In this document: positions 62,691 to 64,000 of the stretch, one piece after another
How positions within the stretch are numbered: position 1 is the first letter of the stretch
Layout of the letters: every line of letters starts with the position of its first letter
NCBI GenBank assembly: GCA_902729315.2
Contig: LR746272.1
Span: 2,053,035 to 2,117,034, forward strand
Reading direction: 5' to 3'
DNA length: 64,000 bases
Source: Spirodela intermedia
Lineage: Eukaryota; Streptophyta; Magnoliopsida; Alismatales; Araceae
Notes under the pieces: generated by a model
What the model saw: the letters and a program-made list of their open reading frames with translations, nothing else
The model's database searches: none
What the model was told of the DNA's origin: nothing
Made by a program: the position numbers and the translations under genes

Positions 62691-64000
62691 TGATAAGTCT
62701 TCATTATTATGAATTAATAATTAGTAAATAATATAGTTTTAGCGTTAACTCATGATAAATATACTTATATTTGTGTTAAAATGTGAAAAGTAGTTTTCAA
62801 TTGTCTAGTGTGAATTTTTGGCTAATTATGTAATTTTTTATGAATTTGTATGATTTTTATAGTCTTATTTTTGAGATAAATGAAGAAAAAGAAATTAAAA
62901 TAAAAATATAACAAAATGGGAGGGACTTGTTGGCCAGTCGGGCCCACAGTGAGTTAGAAGCAGGTTGGAAGCATAATTAGGGGGAGCTACGAGCAGGGGC
63001 TCGAGCGACTAGAACTGATGACGGCACGTGTGCGCCACTTTCTTTTCACATCACTAGTGGCCAGCCGACTATAGGACGAGAAGTGGTCGTACATGCGGGA
63101 GAAAAGGACTCATTGCTTGGAAATGTGATATTATTATATATTCGCCCAAAACTTCGACGCACAAGTGATGTGGGACTAAACTCACGTCACACCTTCCCTC
63201 GAAAGACTTAGAAGATTTTAATACCTAAACTACTCCTTTATTATAACAGAGATATATCATGATGACGTCACTTGATAAGGGTATTAGAGTACTTATTTCA
63301 ATCTCTCTCATGTAGGTAGGCAACCAGCGTGGGTTTGAATCCTCTCATAGCCAAAATTCATTTTTTTATCTGATTATCCTGACTTTCCTGCAGATCGCCG
63401 GTGAAGGATTAAGCCAATAGAATCATTAGATCATCGGTGAAAATCTTGTCAACATGATTCACAGAGCATTGTTACTAAAATTGCTGAACGATTTGTGATA
63501 TAAAAGAATCACGAATCCATCGAGTAAATCATCTCCGATTAATCGATGAACAAGCTGTCGTCGAGAAGAGGATGATCTACCAGGAGATGAGTCTCCACCT
63601 CTTGAAAGCATATCGGATGCGATGAAGAGCCTCCTCTTGTTGCGTAGACTTGAGGATGAAGCTCCCTGACACACGCCACACCACCATCTAGCTCATTTTT
63701 GCCAAGTGACAGCCACTAGAGAGCCGTAAAGTTGCTGTTTTTCTACTCTGCCAGGTGACATCCGTCAGAAACGATTCGATGACTCATTTTATTGATCTCT
63801 ATACTTCACAGGGAGATCTAGAGATTGCCCATATCATCTTTGTCTAAGAAGAGCCTTCGAGGCCATAGATACTACACGACAATCCTTCCGAATACTCAAG
63901 ATTTCAGTAAATCGCTGATGCATTGCCGCCGCGACATCATAACTCTATTTTCCTACTTTCAACTTAATTTTTGCTTCATTTAGTGATAATTTGTGTGATT
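62691..64000 (+). repeat. LTR-1 copy E, cut by the window end
   Basis: It starts TGATAAGTC and can be followed collinearly with copies A, B and D to the window end. About 420-450 bases of the repeat are still outside. No polypurine tract precedes it (left flank GCCAT), so it is either a solo LTR or a 5' LTR. It sits in the gag leader of the element marked by the primer site at 62357. Confidence 0.88.

Overview
This is a 64 kb piece of plant nuclear DNA. The evidence is multi-exon genes with GT-AG introns, plant-only families (a GTD-binding myosin-binding protein, an R2R3-MYB, a receptor-like kinase of the CRK/DUF26 clade) and long AT-rich stretches full of Ty3/gypsy and Ty1/copia remnants. 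The kinase and myosin-binding genes are very GC-rich with (GCC)n-type runs. This suggests a monocot, but that is inference. I see no bacterial or organellar features, CRISPR array or convincing tRNA/rRNA gene.

Gene-bearing part (1-29 kb). A plus-strand gene enters from the left and ends at 5248. I see many of its exons and a C-terminal SAP-like DNA-binding motif, but could not name it. Converging on it is a large minus-strand TAF2 gene (TFIID subunit 2) at 5828-22286. I could place 25 of its exons with splice phase, and the phases show that one exon near 16.3-17.9 kb is missing or unrecognisable. Next come a minus-strand kinase without ectodomain (23076-25097, six exons, 444 aa) and a minus-strand myosin-binding protein (27223-29110, two exons, 603 aa).

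Repeat island (30-47 kb). An old Athila/Tat-like Ty3/gypsy element on the plus strand is broken up by LTRs of one family (here LTR-1, TGATAAGT...CACGTCA). Two are solo LTRs inside its pol gene with target-site duplications. A third is 5'-truncated. A fourth is the 3' LTR of a gag-only element lacking pol. A second LTR family (LTR-2) follows.

MYB locus (50.9-56.8 kb). An R2R3-MYB resembling anthocyanin regulators (subgroup 6) is split in intron 1 by a complete copia element in antisense orientation (51138-55851, TSD TAGGT). The MYB also has an in-frame stop in exon 1 and has lost the AG acceptor of intron 2, so it looks like a pseudogene. The rest (56.8-64 kb) is AT-rich DNA with parts of at least two more LTR elements, each marked by a tRNA-iMet primer-binding site, and a fifth LTR-1 copy that runs off the end.

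The four host genes have no evident functional link. I found no convincing undescribed system. The strongest observations are the nested LTR structure, the MYB inactivation and the exon gap in TAF2.
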